Source of the DNA: Herbiconiux sp. A18JL235
Lineage (GTDB): Bacteria; Actinomycetota; Actinomycetes; Actinomycetales; Microbacteriaceae
Direction: 5' to 3'
DNA length: 64,000 nucleotides
Assembly (NCBI RefSeq): GCF_040939305.1
Contig: NZ_CP162511.1
Span: forward strand, 1,426,001-1,490,000
Under the pieces are notes generated by a model. It was given only the letters and a program-made list of their open reading frames with translations, did not search any database and had not been told where the DNA came from. Positions 24,045-32,324 of this stretch are shown one piece after another. The translations under genes and the position numbers were made by a program. Within the stretch, counting starts at the first letter, position 1. Every line of letters starts with the position of its first letter.

Positions 24045-25333
24045 GACGAGCCGCTCAGCTCGGGCAGATCGGCGATCACGCGGAAGCCCCGGCCGTCAGC
24101 GACGGGCCCCGCCGAGAACCGGCCGCCCAGCAGCTCGGTGCGCTCCCGCATGCCGAGCACGCCGCGACCAGAGCCTATAAATGCGGGGCCGCCGGATGCT
24201 GGGCCGCCGGGTTCGCGTGGGCCACCACGACCCGGACCCCCGACCGTCGTGCCCCCGCGAGCGGGCCCGGGGTCGTCGACGGTCACCCGGTAGCCCTCAT
24301 CCGTCACCACGATCGCCACCTCGGCCCGGTCACCGGCCGAGTGCCTCACCACGTTGGTGAGCGACTCCTGCACGATCCGGTACATCGCGAGCTGCACCGC
24401 CGCCGGGGCCGCGTGCGCCGCCGGATCGACGGAGGCCTCGACCCGCAGCCCCTGCGACCGCACCGAGTCGAGCAGCTCGTCGAGCCGCCTGAGATCGGGC
24501 GTCGGCACGAGCGGGGCGGGCGAGTCGGTCCGCACCCCCGTCATCTCACCCCCGTCTCGCAGCACCCCGAGCACCGACCGCACCTCCTCGAGCGCCGAGC
24601 GACTCGTCGCCTTGATGTCGGTGAGCGCCTTGGCCGCCTCCTCGGGCCGCGACTCGAGCAGGTGCAGCCCCACCCCGGCCTGCACACTGATCTGGCTGAG
24701 CGAATGGGCGAGCACGTCGTGCAGTTCGCGGGCGATGCGCATCCGCTCGGCCTGCACCTCCGACCTGCGTTGCTCCTCGGCGAAGCGCCGCGCCTCGTCC
24801 CAGCGGCGACGCCGTGTGCGGATGCTCTCCCCGATCGCCACGAACAGCACCAGCGCCAGCGACACCGCCACGACGAGCGCCGGCTGCCACGGCACCCGCA
24901 GCGCGATGCCGGCCGCGAGCGTGACCACCCAGCCGACACCGAGCGAGATCCATGCCCAGATCCGCGCCCCACGCACGACAGCACCGATGACCGCGAACGG
25001 CAACGCGACGTAGGGCGGTGCCGCGTCGCCCGAAGTGACGAGCACGTATCCGGATGCTGCGGCCACCACCACGGCGACGACCGGTCCTGGGAACCGCCGG
25101 GCGAACACCAGCGCCACCGGCCCCGCGACGGCGAGCACGAGCCGCGCCGTGAACCGCACCGGATCGTCGTCGAAGCTCGACACCAGGGCCCGCGCGTGCC
25201 AGCGGAGCAGCGCCGCCGGAACCTGCACGACGAACGAGACCACCACCGGCAACCACAGCGTGAGCGGCCCACCCAACCGGAACCGCGGCCACGCGGTGGC
25301 GGCGGCCGGGGGGCGCTCGTCCGGATGCGGCAT
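24041..25333 (-). CDS. sensor histidine kinase (HisKA_3 / DesK-NarX type)
   Basis: A 430-residue kinase. About five or six membrane helices occupy residues 20-170. A short cytoplasmic coil leads to the HisKA_3 dimerisation domain with phosphoacceptor His205 in ARELHDVLAHSLSQ. A HATPase domain follows (MYRIVQESLTNVVRHS, then VTVDDPGPARGG and GRGVLGMRERTELLGG). About 25 residues of Gly/Pro-rich sequence are inserted between the two ATPase motifs, longer than usual. No extracellular sensor domain is present, so a membrane or lipid signal is likely. TACGAT (25340-25345, minus strand) 6 nt before the ATG implies a leaderless start. Confidence 0.9.
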   Translation of the reverse strand: MPHPDERPPAAATAWPRFRLGGPLTLWLPVVVSFVVQVPAALLRWHARALVSSFDDDPVRFTARLVLAVAGPVALVFARRFPGPVVAVVVAAASGYVLVTSGDAAPPYVALPFAVIGAVVRGARIWAWISLGVGWVVTLAAGIALRVPWQPALVVAVSLALVLFVAIGESIRTRRRRWDEARRFAEEQRRSEVQAERMRIARELHDVLAHSLSQISVQAGVGLHLLESRPEEAAKALTDIKATSRSALEEVRSVLGVLRDGGEMTGVRTDSPAPLVPTPDLRRLDELLDSVRSQGLRVEASVDPAAHAAPAAVQLAMYRIVQESLTNVVRHSAGDRAEVAIVVTDEGYRVTVDDPGPARGGTTVGGPGRGGPREPGGPASGGPAFIGSGRGVLGMRERTELLGGRFSAGPVADGRGFRVIADLPELSGSS

Positions 25334-25409
25334 GCGTCGATCGTAGCCTCGGCCGACCGGGCGGGCGTCGTCCGGCAGAACCGCATCCGGAGCGCGCGAC
25401 CCCGTGGCG

Positions 25410-25425
25410 TACTCCCGGGGGAGTA
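25410..25425. promoter_or_regulatory. perfect inverted repeat upstream of the two-component operon
   Basis: TACTCCC-GG-GGGAGTA is centred about 84 bp before the kinase start and 37 bp past the azoreductase stop. Seven-bp arms with a 2-bp centre suit a NarL-type response regulator dimer. It could equally be a short terminator for the azoreductase gene. Confidence 0.5.
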
Positions 25426-25461
25426 GCTGAGCGTCGAGGTGCGGCGGGGAGCCGGCCCGGG

Positions 25462-26106
25462 TCAGGCCCCCAGTCGGGCTCCCAGCTCTGCAGCTTCGGC
25501 GAGGGCTGTTTCGAGCTCGGCCTGGGAGCGGGGAAGCTCGGCGGCGAGGGCGGCCACCGAGTCGGCGAGGGTGAGGCTCGTGGCGACGACGGTGACCTCC
25601 ATGCCGAGCGAGGTGCCGAGGATGAGCTGCAGCGGGGGCACCGTGTGGTCCCAGCCGTCGGTGGGTGAGCCCGGGTCGTAGGAGGCGCCGCGGGCGGTGA
25701 CGATGACGGCGGGCCGGCCGGCGAGGGGCTGCGAGTCGACGTCGAACGGGGCGGTGACGCCCGGCACATGGATGTAGTCGACCCAGGCCTTCAGCGACGA
25801 CGGCAGCGAGTAGTTGTACATCGGGGCGCCCACGACGACGGCGTCGGCGGAGACCAGCTCGGCGATGAGCGACTCCTGGAGGGCTTCGGCGTCGGCCGGC
25901 GGTACCGCTCCCGGCGGGCGCAGGCGTGCCGGCCAGTGCAGGGCCGCATCGGGGATGTGCGGAAGCGGGTCGCGGTGCAGGTCGCGGTGGGTGACCGTGT
26001 TGCCCGGCGCCGCGGCGATCCAGGCGTCGGCGAAGGCGCGCGTGATCGACCGTGATCGCGAACGCTCCGGATCGGCGGAGGAGTCGAGGTGAAGAAGGTG
26101 TGCCAT
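25462..26106 (-). CDS. azoR: FMN-dependent NADH:azoreductase / quinone reductase
   Basis: A 214-residue flavodoxin-like protein of the AcpD/AzoR family. The FMN phosphate loop is LDSSADPERSRSRSITRAF, the isoalloxazine loop is APMYNYSLPSSLKAWVDYI, and a second flavin-contacting loop is TARGASYDPGSPTDG. It reduces quinones, and azo dyes in vitro, by two-electron transfer from NAD(P)H, probably as protection from electrophilic quinones. TAGCGT (26113-26118, minus strand) lies exactly 6 nt before the ATG, so the mRNA is probably leaderless. It is monocistronic, between the two-component operon and the cyclohexanecarboxylate-type operon. Confidence 0.9.
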   Translation of the reverse strand: MAHLLHLDSSADPERSRSRSITRAFADAWIAAAPGNTVTHRDLHRDPLPHIPDAALHWPARLRPPGAVPPADAEALQESLIAELVSADAVVVGAPMYNYSLPSSLKAWVDYIHVPGVTAPFDVDSQPLAGRPAVIVTARGASYDPGSPTDGWDHTVPPLQLILGTSLGMEVTVVATSLTLADSVAALAAELPRSQAELETALAEAAELGARLGA

Positions 26107-26178
26107 GGGTTCACGCTACCGGCAAGCTCCGTGCCGCTGTCAGGTCGGGCTTCGGATCACGCGCGGCGGCTCGCGCCG

Positions 26179-28359
26179 TCAGGGCGCGAGCCGCCGCGCG
26201 GCATCGAGGGCCTGCCGGGTCGCCCGCACCGCGTCGATCCCTCCTGCGTCGAGGGCTCCGCCCACCACCTCGTGCGCGATGCCGCGTTCCGCGAGCCCGG
26301 CGGCGAGCGTCTCGTGCGACACCTGACCCGCGCAGACGATCACCACATCGGCCGGCACGAGCTCTCGCGTTCCGCCCTCGAGCACGACGAGCACACCCTC
26401 GGGGGTGATGCGCTCGTACTCGAGCCCGCTGAGGAAGGCGACCCCCGCCTGCCGCAACTCGCCGAGTGCGACCCATCGCGAGGTGATGCCCATCCCGGCT
26501 CCGAACGATCCCGACCGGCGCAGCACGGTCACGTCGGCACCGGGCCGGAGCACCGGGTTCAGTCCCGCCCCGACGTGAGGAGCCCCGACGTGAGCAGCCC
26601 CGACGTGAGGATCACCGAGCAGGCCGAGGGATGCTGCGACGGCGCGAGCCCGCTGCGGCAAGGCTCCCGACTCCAGGGCGGTGCCGGGAACGGGGAGTCC
26701 GTAATGGTGCTCGAACGACGCGGCGCGTTCGGCCGGGTCGTGCGAGAGCACGAGGAACTTCGCCACGTCGATGCCGATGCCCCCGCCGCCGACCACCGCG
26801 ACGCGCCCGGGCGGCACCCCGTCGCGGAGTGCCCGCTCGTAGCTCATCACGTGCGGCAGTTCGGCCCCGGGCACCTCGAGCGACCGCGGCCGCACGCCGG
26901 TCGCGACGAGAACCGCATCGAAGCCGCCCGCGAGCTCGTCGACGGTCGCCGTGTCGCCGAGCCGTAGCTCCGCCCCGAGCGCGGCGAGCCGCTGCTCGTG
27001 GTACTCGACGGTGAGCGCGTAATCCTCCTTGGTCGGGATGCGCGCGGCGAGCGCGAACTGCCCGCCCAGCCGGTCGGCAGCCTCGAACACGGTCACCCGG
27101 TGGCCGCGCTCGGCGAGATCCACGGCGGCGGCGAGGCCGGCCGGGCCGCCCCCCACGACGGCGACGCGCAAGGATTCCCGAGTCAGCGCCACCGGATACA
27201 CCGACTCCCGGGCGGCCCGGGGGTTCACGAGGCACGACACCGGCTGCATCCGGAACGACCTGTCGAGACAGGCCTGGTTGCATCCGATGCAGGTGTTCAC
27301 GCTGTCGAACCCGCCGGCGCGGGAGCGCGCGACGATCGTGGGGTCGGCGAGGAACGGGCGCGCCAACGCCACGGCGCTGATCGCACCCCCATCCCTCGCG
27401 AGCACGTCTTCGGCGTCGCGCAGATCGGTGAGCCGGTTGCTCGCGATCACCGGAACGGCCGTCGGCGAGCCCGGCTCGCCCGGCAGCGAGATCGCCCGCG
27501 CGACCGCCAGCGCGTAGCCGAGCCAGACGCCGTGCGGCACGGCGGCCTGCACGGTGGGCACCTTCGACTCGTGCCAACCGATGCCGATGTTGAGGGCGTC
27601 GGCACCGGCACGCACGAGGTCGCGGGCCAGCGCATCCGTCTCCTCCTGGGTGCTCGAGTCGGGAACGAGGTCGGCACCCGACATGCGCACCACGACGGGC
27701 ACCTCGAAGCCCACCGCGCGCCGCACCGTCCGCAGCACCTCGATCGCGAAGCGTCTGCGGCGCACCGCGTCCCCACCCCAGTCGTCGTCGCGTCGATTGG
27801 TGACCGGCGAACAGAACTGATTGACGAGGTAGCCCTCTGAGGCCATGATCTCGACCCCGTCGAACCCGAGCTCGACGGCCCGCTCGGCTGCCGAACCGAA
27901 GTCGCCGACGGTGCGCAGGATGCCGATCTCGTCGAGCTCCACCGGCACCACCGCGCCGGCGCTGCGCCAGGCCAGGGGCGACGGGGCGACCGGATGCACG
28001 GGGCGGCCCCGCGCATCCGTCACCCCGTCGAGCAGGGCGTACCGACCGGCGTGGAACAGCTGCGCGATGATGCGGCCGCCCTCGGCGTGCACCGCCTCGA
28101 CGGCGTGTGCGAGGCGGGCGTCGCTCGCCGGGTCGCCCAGCACACTGAAGTCGCGGGCGCCGCAACCCTCCGCGTTGACGGCGAGCCCGCCGGTCACGAT
28201 GAGGGCGGCGCCCCCTCGGACGCGCTCGGTGTAGTACGCCGCGAGGGCCTCGCCGCCGTCGTCGAGGGTCTCGAGACCGGTGTGCATGCTGCCCATCACC
28301 ACGCGGTGGGCAAGCTCGAGGGCGCCGAGCCGCCAGGGGGAGAAGGTGCGCTCGAGCAC
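26179..28359 (-). CDS. old-yellow-enzyme / 2,4-dienoyl-CoA reductase-type iron-sulfur flavoprotein
   Basis: A 726-residue enzyme in FadH order: an FMN-binding OYE barrel (residues 1-350, with HRVVMGSMHTGLE, AQLFHAGRY and DDDWGGD), a [4Fe-4S] cluster with Cys357, Cys360, Cys364 and Cys376, and an FAD/NAD(P) domain starting at GGGPAG (403-408). The family reduces conjugated dienoyl-CoA or enones. GTG 28359 is chosen because the domain begins immediately and the SDR stop is 7 bp upstream. A short HVGA(A/P) tandem repeat, encoded by CCCCGACGTGAGGAG-type repeats near 26570-26612, is an odd insertion in the second domain. It is the last gene of the five-gene operon, where reduction of a cyclic dienoyl-CoA is the expected job. 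Confidence 0.87.
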   Translation of the reverse strand: MLERTFSPWRLGALELAHRVVMGSMHTGLETLDDGGEALAAYYTERVRGGAALIVTGGLAVNAEGCGARDFSVLGDPASDARLAHAVEAVHAEGGRIIAQLFHAGRYALLDGVTDARGRPVHPVAPSPLAWRSAGAVVPVELDEIGILRTVGDFGSAAERAVELGFDGVEIMASEGYLVNQFCSPVTNRRDDDWGGDAVRRRRFAIEVLRTVRRAVGFEVPVVVRMSGADLVPDSSTQEETDALARDLVRAGADALNIGIGWHESKVPTVQAAVPHGVWLGYALAVARAISLPGEPGSPTAVPVIASNRLTDLRDAEDVLARDGGAISAVALARPFLADPTIVARSRAGGFDSVNTCIGCNQACLDRSFRMQPVSCLVNPRAARESVYPVALTRESLRVAVVGGGPAGLAAAVDLAERGHRVTVFEAADRLGGQFALAARIPTKEDYALTVEYHEQRLAALGAELRLGDTATVDELAGGFDAVLVATGVRPRSLEVPGAELPHVMSYERALRDGVPPGRVAVVGGGGIGIDVAKFLVLSHDPAERAASFEHHYGLPVPGTALESGALPQRARAVAASLGLLGDPHVGAAHVGAPHVGAGLNPVLRPGADVTVLRRSGSFGAGMGITSRWVALGELRQAGVAFLSGLEYERITPEGVLVVLEGGTRELVPADVVIVCAGQVSHETLAAGLAERGIAHEVVGGALDAGGIDAVRATRQALDAARRLAP

Positions 28360-28366
28360 GGCGTGC

Positions 28367-29302
28367 CTATTCGCCGCCGGGCATGCCGAGCGGCGTGCCG
28401 CGGTCGCCGGCCACACCGGGTTCGCCGGCCTCATCGGGCTCGCCGGCCTCATCGGGTTCGCCGAGCACGGCGGCCCGGAGGGCGCCCGTGGTGTCGGCCC
28501 AGAACGGCGGGGCGACGACGGTGAGGCCGCCGTCGACGGTGAGCACCTGTCCGGTGATGTAACCGGCCTTCTCCGAGAGCAGGAAGTCGGCGGCATCGGC
28601 CATGTCGTCGGCGGTGCCCGGCCGCCCGAGCGGGATCTTCTCGAACACCGTCTCGACGGGTGCCATGCCGGGAACCCGGTTGTAGAAGTAGTCGAGCGAA
28701 TCGGTGTCGATGAGTCCGCCGTTCACCGCGTTCACCGTGATGCCGCGCGGGCCGAACTCGTTCGCCATGTACTTCACGTACGACTCGTTCGCCGCCTTGG
28801 CGGCACCCAGGGCCGCGTAGGTGGCGAAGGCGCGCTGCGAGCCGTAGCTGGTGATGGCGAGGATGCGGCCGCCGGCATCCATAAGCTCGGCAGCCCGGAT
28901 GGCGCCCAGCACGAACGAGCGGGTGTTCATCGCGTAGCTGCGGTCGAGGTGGTGGGGCTTCAAGTGTGCGACGGGCTTGAAGGCGCTCGCCGCAGCGTTC
29001 GCGACGAAGCCGTCGAGGCGGCCGTAGCGCTCCTGCACCGCGTCGAACAGGGCGTCGATCGCCTCGGGCTGCTCGACGTCGGCCTGGATGGTGAAGCCGC
29101 TGCCGCCCGCGGCGACGACGTCGGCGAGCGACTCCTCGGCGAGCTCGGCGTTCACCTTGTAGTTCACGACGACCGCGGCGCCCTGCGCCCCGAGCTTCCG
29201 GGCGAGCAGCCGGCCGATGCCGCGGGAGGCGCCCGTGATGACGACGACGCGCGGCGTCGCGCCGGGGGTCGAGCCGGGGATGGTGCCGGGGGAGTCGGTC
29301 AT
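28367..29302 (-). CDS. enoyl-thioester reductase-type SDR, candidate 1-cyclohexenylcarbonyl-CoA reductase
   Basis: A 311-residue SDR with TGASRGIG near residue 24 and VANAAASAF in place of NAG. The active site reads TSYGSQRAFATYAALGAAK: a Tyr followed six residues later by Lys, the enoyl-reductase (FabI/FabL) spacing, not the Tyr-x3-Lys of ketoreductases. The C-terminus ends with a GQVLTVDGG motif plus an extra acidic tail containing a GEPDEA repeat. ChcA, which makes cyclohexanecarboxyl-CoA in Streptomyces, is an SDR enoyl reductase, and this gene's company (CoA ligase, ACAD, OYE, EPSPS-like) fits the same role. ATG overlaps the ACAD stop (ATGA). Confidence 0.82.
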   Translation of the reverse strand: MTDSPGTIPGSTPGATPRVVVITGASRGIGRLLARKLGAQGAAVVVNYKVNAELAEESLADVVAAGGSGFTIQADVEQPEAIDALFDAVQERYGRLDGFVANAAASAFKPVAHLKPHHLDRSYAMNTRSFVLGAIRAAELMDAGGRILAITSYGSQRAFATYAALGAAKAANESYVKYMANEFGPRGITVNAVNGGLIDTDSLDYFYNRVPGMAPVETVFEKIPLGRPGTADDMADAADFLLSEKAGYITGQVLTVDGGLTVVAPPFWADTTGALRAAVLGEPDEAGEPDEAGEPGVAGDRGTPLGMPGGE

Positions 29303-30516
29303 GCGGGGTCCTTCCGAGGGTGGGCGGCGGCGCGCTTCAGCACCTCGCGCGCCACGACGGTCTTCTGGATCTCGTTGGTGCCCTCTTCGAAGCGCTGCGC
29401 CCGCGCATCCCGGTACACCCGCTCGATGGGGTTGCGGCGCCAGTAGCCCTGACCGCCGTGCACCTGAAGTGCCTTGTCGGTCACCCGTGCGAGCATGTCG
29501 ACGGCGACGATCTTGGAGGCGCTGGAGAGGGCGCCGGCATCCGCTCGGCCCTCCTCGTAGGCCCGGGCCGCCTCCAGCACGAGCGCTCGCGCCGCAGCGA
29601 TGTCGGCGTAGTTCTCGGCGAGGTAGGCCTGGATGACGGGGCGCTCGGCGAGGCGCTTGCCGAAGGTCTCGCGCGTCAGCGCGTAGTCGACCGCGAGCTC
29701 CTGGGCGCGCTCGGCGAGCCCCACCGCGCTCATCGCCACCGACACGCGGCTCGGCAGCAGGAAGCCGCCGAGGGCGACGGCGAGACCCTCGCCCTCCTGC
29801 CCCACTCGTGCGCTCACGGGCACCCGGGCGTCGCGGAAGCGGAGGACGGCGTGGTCGGTGCCGCGCACCCCCATCGTGTCGGAGTCGTCGATCACCTCGA
29901 TGCCCGGAATGCCGGAGTTCGGCACCAGCAGGGCCACCGTGCCGGCCGCCCCGTCGGCGGTCGAGGTGCCCTCGAGGCGTGCGAAGAGGAGCCAGTAGTC
30001 GCACTTCACGCCGAAGGTGATGAGGTGCTTCTCGCCGTTCAGCACGTAGTCGTCGCCCTCCCGGCGCACGGTGCTGCGGATGTCGGTGCCGGTGCCGGCC
30101 GTGGCCTCGGTGAGAGTGAAGGCGATGAGCGCTTCCCCCGAGACCGAGTGGCGGAGCAGCTCGCGCTGGGCGTCGTCGACGAAGGGTTCGAGGGCGCGCC
30201 AGAGTCCGTTGTTGACGTGCACGAGCATCCGGATGGAGCCGTGCGATCGCGACACGATCTCGAGCAGCTCGAGGTAACGCGAGAAGGGGATGCCGCGCCC
30301 GCCGAGAGCGACCGGGGCCGCGAGGCTCAGCCAGCCCCGCTCGCGGAGCTCGTCGTAGAGCTCGCGGGGCACGTCGCCCTCGGCCTCGATGCGCTCGGCC
30401 CAGACCTCGCCCGGCCCGCGCACCCAGGCGTCGAGCTCGGCCTTCAGCGCGTCGAAGGCGATGTCGTCGAAGGCGATGTCGTCGAAGGCGGTGTCGTCGA
30501 GGTGGGTGTCGGTCAC
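29299..30516 (-). CDS. acyl-CoA dehydrogenase
   Basis: A 405-residue ACAD with all three domains: helical N-terminus, beta domain with FTLTEATAGTGTDI and YVLNGEKHLITFG (FAD and substrate signatures), and C-terminal helices with RETFGKRLAERP, ALQVHGGQGYWRRNPIERVYRDAR and FEEGTNEIQK, which supplies the catalytic Glu. It is therefore a true dehydrogenase, unlike the monooxygenase-type relative at 13229-14536. The first 20 residues hold a DDIAFDDIAFD repeat from a 15-bp DNA repeat (about 30447-30495). It overlaps both operon neighbours by 4 bp. In the proposed pathway it would introduce or, run in reverse, remove a ring double bond in a cyclohexane-type acyl-CoA. Confidence 0.9.
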   Translation of the reverse strand: MTDTHLDDTAFDDIAFDDIAFDALKAELDAWVRGPGEVWAERIEAEGDVPRELYDELRERGWLSLAAPVALGGRGIPFSRYLELLEIVSRSHGSIRMLVHVNNGLWRALEPFVDDAQRELLRHSVSGEALIAFTLTEATAGTGTDIRSTVRREGDDYVLNGEKHLITFGVKCDYWLLFARLEGTSTADGAAGTVALLVPNSGIPGIEVIDDSDTMGVRGTDHAVLRFRDARVPVSARVGQEGEGLAVALGGFLLPSRVSVAMSAVGLAERAQELAVDYALTRETFGKRLAERPVIQAYLAENYADIAAARALVLEAARAYEEGRADAGALSSASKIVAVDMLARVTDKALQVHGGQGYWRRNPIERVYRDARAQRFEEGTNEIQKTVVAREVLKRAAAHPRKDPA

Positions 30517-32324
30517 GATCGTTCCTTCTTTCGTGCGGCCTGGTCGGCGCGTTGAGCCTGCTCGGCCGCGAGCATCGCAGCGACGCGCTCCCTCAGCACA
30601 TTCTTCTGGATCTTGCCCACCGGGTTGCGCGGCAGCGCCTCGATGGTCTCGAGCCTCTCGGGCCAGTAGTACTTCGACACCCCGGCCGCGGCGAGGTGGT
30701 GCTGCAGGCCGGCGAAGTCGAGCTGAGGCACACCGGCGGCGGGAACCACGAAGGCGCAGGCGCGCTCGCCGAGCCGGGGGTCGGGCATCGCCACGATCGC
30801 GACGTCACGCACAGACGGATGCGCGAACAGCAGGTTCTCGATCTCGACGACCGGCACCTTCTCCCCACCCCGGTTCACCACGTCCTTCACCCGGCCGGTG
30901 ATGTGCAGGTAGCCCTGCTCGTCGAGCACGGCGAGATCGCCGGTGCGGTACCAGCCGTCGGCGGTGAACACCTCGGCGGTGAGGTCGGGCCGGCCGAGAT
31001 AGCCGGCGAACATGGTGGGGCTGTGCAGCTCGTAGTTCCCCTCCCGGCCCGCGGCGAGCTCCACCCCCTCGTCGTCGACGATGCGGATGCGGATGCCCTC
31101 GAGCGCACGCCCGTCGCTTCCCCAGGCGGAAGCAGGAGGGTCGAAGGGTGCAGAGAGGGTGCCGAGGCAGGTCTCGGTGGTGCCGAACGCGCCGCACACC
31201 GCGGTGTCGAGCACCCTCGTGGCGCGCCCGGCGAGTTCGCGCGGCACGGCCGCGCCCGTGGCCACGAACACGCGGAGCGACGCGGGGGCGGGGGCGCCCG
31301 ACTCGACGGCGTCGACGAGATCCATGAGGAAGGGGGTCGCGGCCTGCACGAAGGTCGCACCTGCTTCGCCGAATGCCTGGTCGAGAGCGACCCCGGCGTT
31401 CCACTCGGGTTGCACGACGGCGGTCGTGCCGAGCTGCCAGCTCAGCACGAGTCCGTAGAGGAAGCCCGTCTGGTGGGCGAGGGGCGAGGGGATGAAGACC
31501 CGGTCGGCGGGGGTGAGGCCGAGATGCCGTACCTCCATCGCGGTGGCCCGTGCGAGCGTGCGGTGCGTGTGCTGCACGCCCTTCGGCTCGCCCGTGGTGC
31601 CCGAGGTGAAGAGCAGCTGCGCGAGATCGTCGGCCGCGGGGCGGCGACGGCGCAGCGCGGCTCGGTCGACGGCCGCGGCGGCGAGCGCGTCGTCGAAGTC
31701 GCGGTGGGGCCACGGCATCATGCCAGGAGCGGGTAGGGCGTCCCCGGCGCCCGGAACGTCTGTGCGACCTGGGGCGACCAGGCCGACCGGGGTGGGGGTT
31801 TCGGAGGCCTCGGACGCCGGCGCGAGGGCTCGACGTGAGGGCGCCGCGTCGGTGCCGGCGCGCGCGTGCCCCGACGGGTCGCGGTCGCCCACGACGAGAA
31901 CATGCTCGACGCACAGGTCGAGGCCCTGCACCTCCGCTTCGCGCGCGACGGCGGCGAGCTCGTCGGCATGAAGTCGCCCGCGGAACGACTGCGGCACCAC
32001 CACCACCCGTGCGCGCGACCGGGAGAGCACCATACCCACCTCGCGCGGCCCGAACACCGACATCACGGGTGCCACGACGGCGCCGATCTGCAGTGCGCCG
32101 AGGGTCACCGCGACGCACTCCGCCCAGTTCGGCAGTTGGTAGGCCACCGACTCGCCCGGTTCGACTCCCAGATCGAGGAGCACGGCTGAGACCCGGTCGG
32201 CCTTCCGGCGCAGCTGTGCCCAGTCGAGCGTGATCGGCCGTTCGCCGACCTCGATCACCGCGGCCGAGCCGCTGCGCAGCGGGTCGTCGGCCACCGCGTC
32301 GACCAGGTCGGGGAGCGCCGTCAC
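30513..32324 (-). CDS. acyl-CoA synthetase (AMP-forming), candidate ring-carboxylate CoA ligase
   Basis: A 603-residue ANL-superfamily ligase. It has the P-loop LFTSGTTGEPKGVQHTH, the A5-like GAFGTTETC, the A7/A8 motif GWYRTGDLAVLDEQGYLHITGRVKD and the C-terminal catalytic Lys in NPVGKIQKN. An insertion of about 65 low-complexity residues (roughly 150-215, Ala/Pro/Ser-rich) lies before the P-loop. Closest in feel to cyclohexanecarboxylate/aryl- and medium-chain ligases. It activates a carboxylate to its CoA thioester using ATP. ATGA overlaps at both ends tie it to the EPSPS-like and ACAD genes, so shikimate or a derived ring acid is the likely substrate. Confidence 0.85.
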   Translation of the reverse strand: MTALPDLVDAVADDPLRSGSAAVIEVGERPITLDWAQLRRKADRVSAVLLDLGVEPGESVAYQLPNWAECVAVTLGALQIGAVVAPVMSVFGPREVGMVLSRSRARVVVVPQSFRGRLHADELAAVAREAEVQGLDLCVEHVLVVGDRDPSGHARAGTDAAPSRRALAPASEASETPTPVGLVAPGRTDVPGAGDALPAPGMMPWPHRDFDDALAAAAVDRAALRRRRPAADDLAQLLFTSGTTGEPKGVQHTHRTLARATAMEVRHLGLTPADRVFIPSPLAHQTGFLYGLVLSWQLGTTAVVQPEWNAGVALDQAFGEAGATFVQAATPFLMDLVDAVESGAPAPASLRVFVATGAAVPRELAGRATRVLDTAVCGAFGTTETCLGTLSAPFDPPASAWGSDGRALEGIRIRIVDDEGVELAAGREGNYELHSPTMFAGYLGRPDLTAEVFTADGWYRTGDLAVLDEQGYLHITGRVKDVVNRGGEKVPVVEIENLLFAHPSVRDVAIVAMPDPRLGERACAFVVPAAGVPQLDFAGLQHHLAAAGVSKYYWPERLETIEALPRNPVGKIQKNVLRERVAAMLAAEQAQRADQAARKKERS

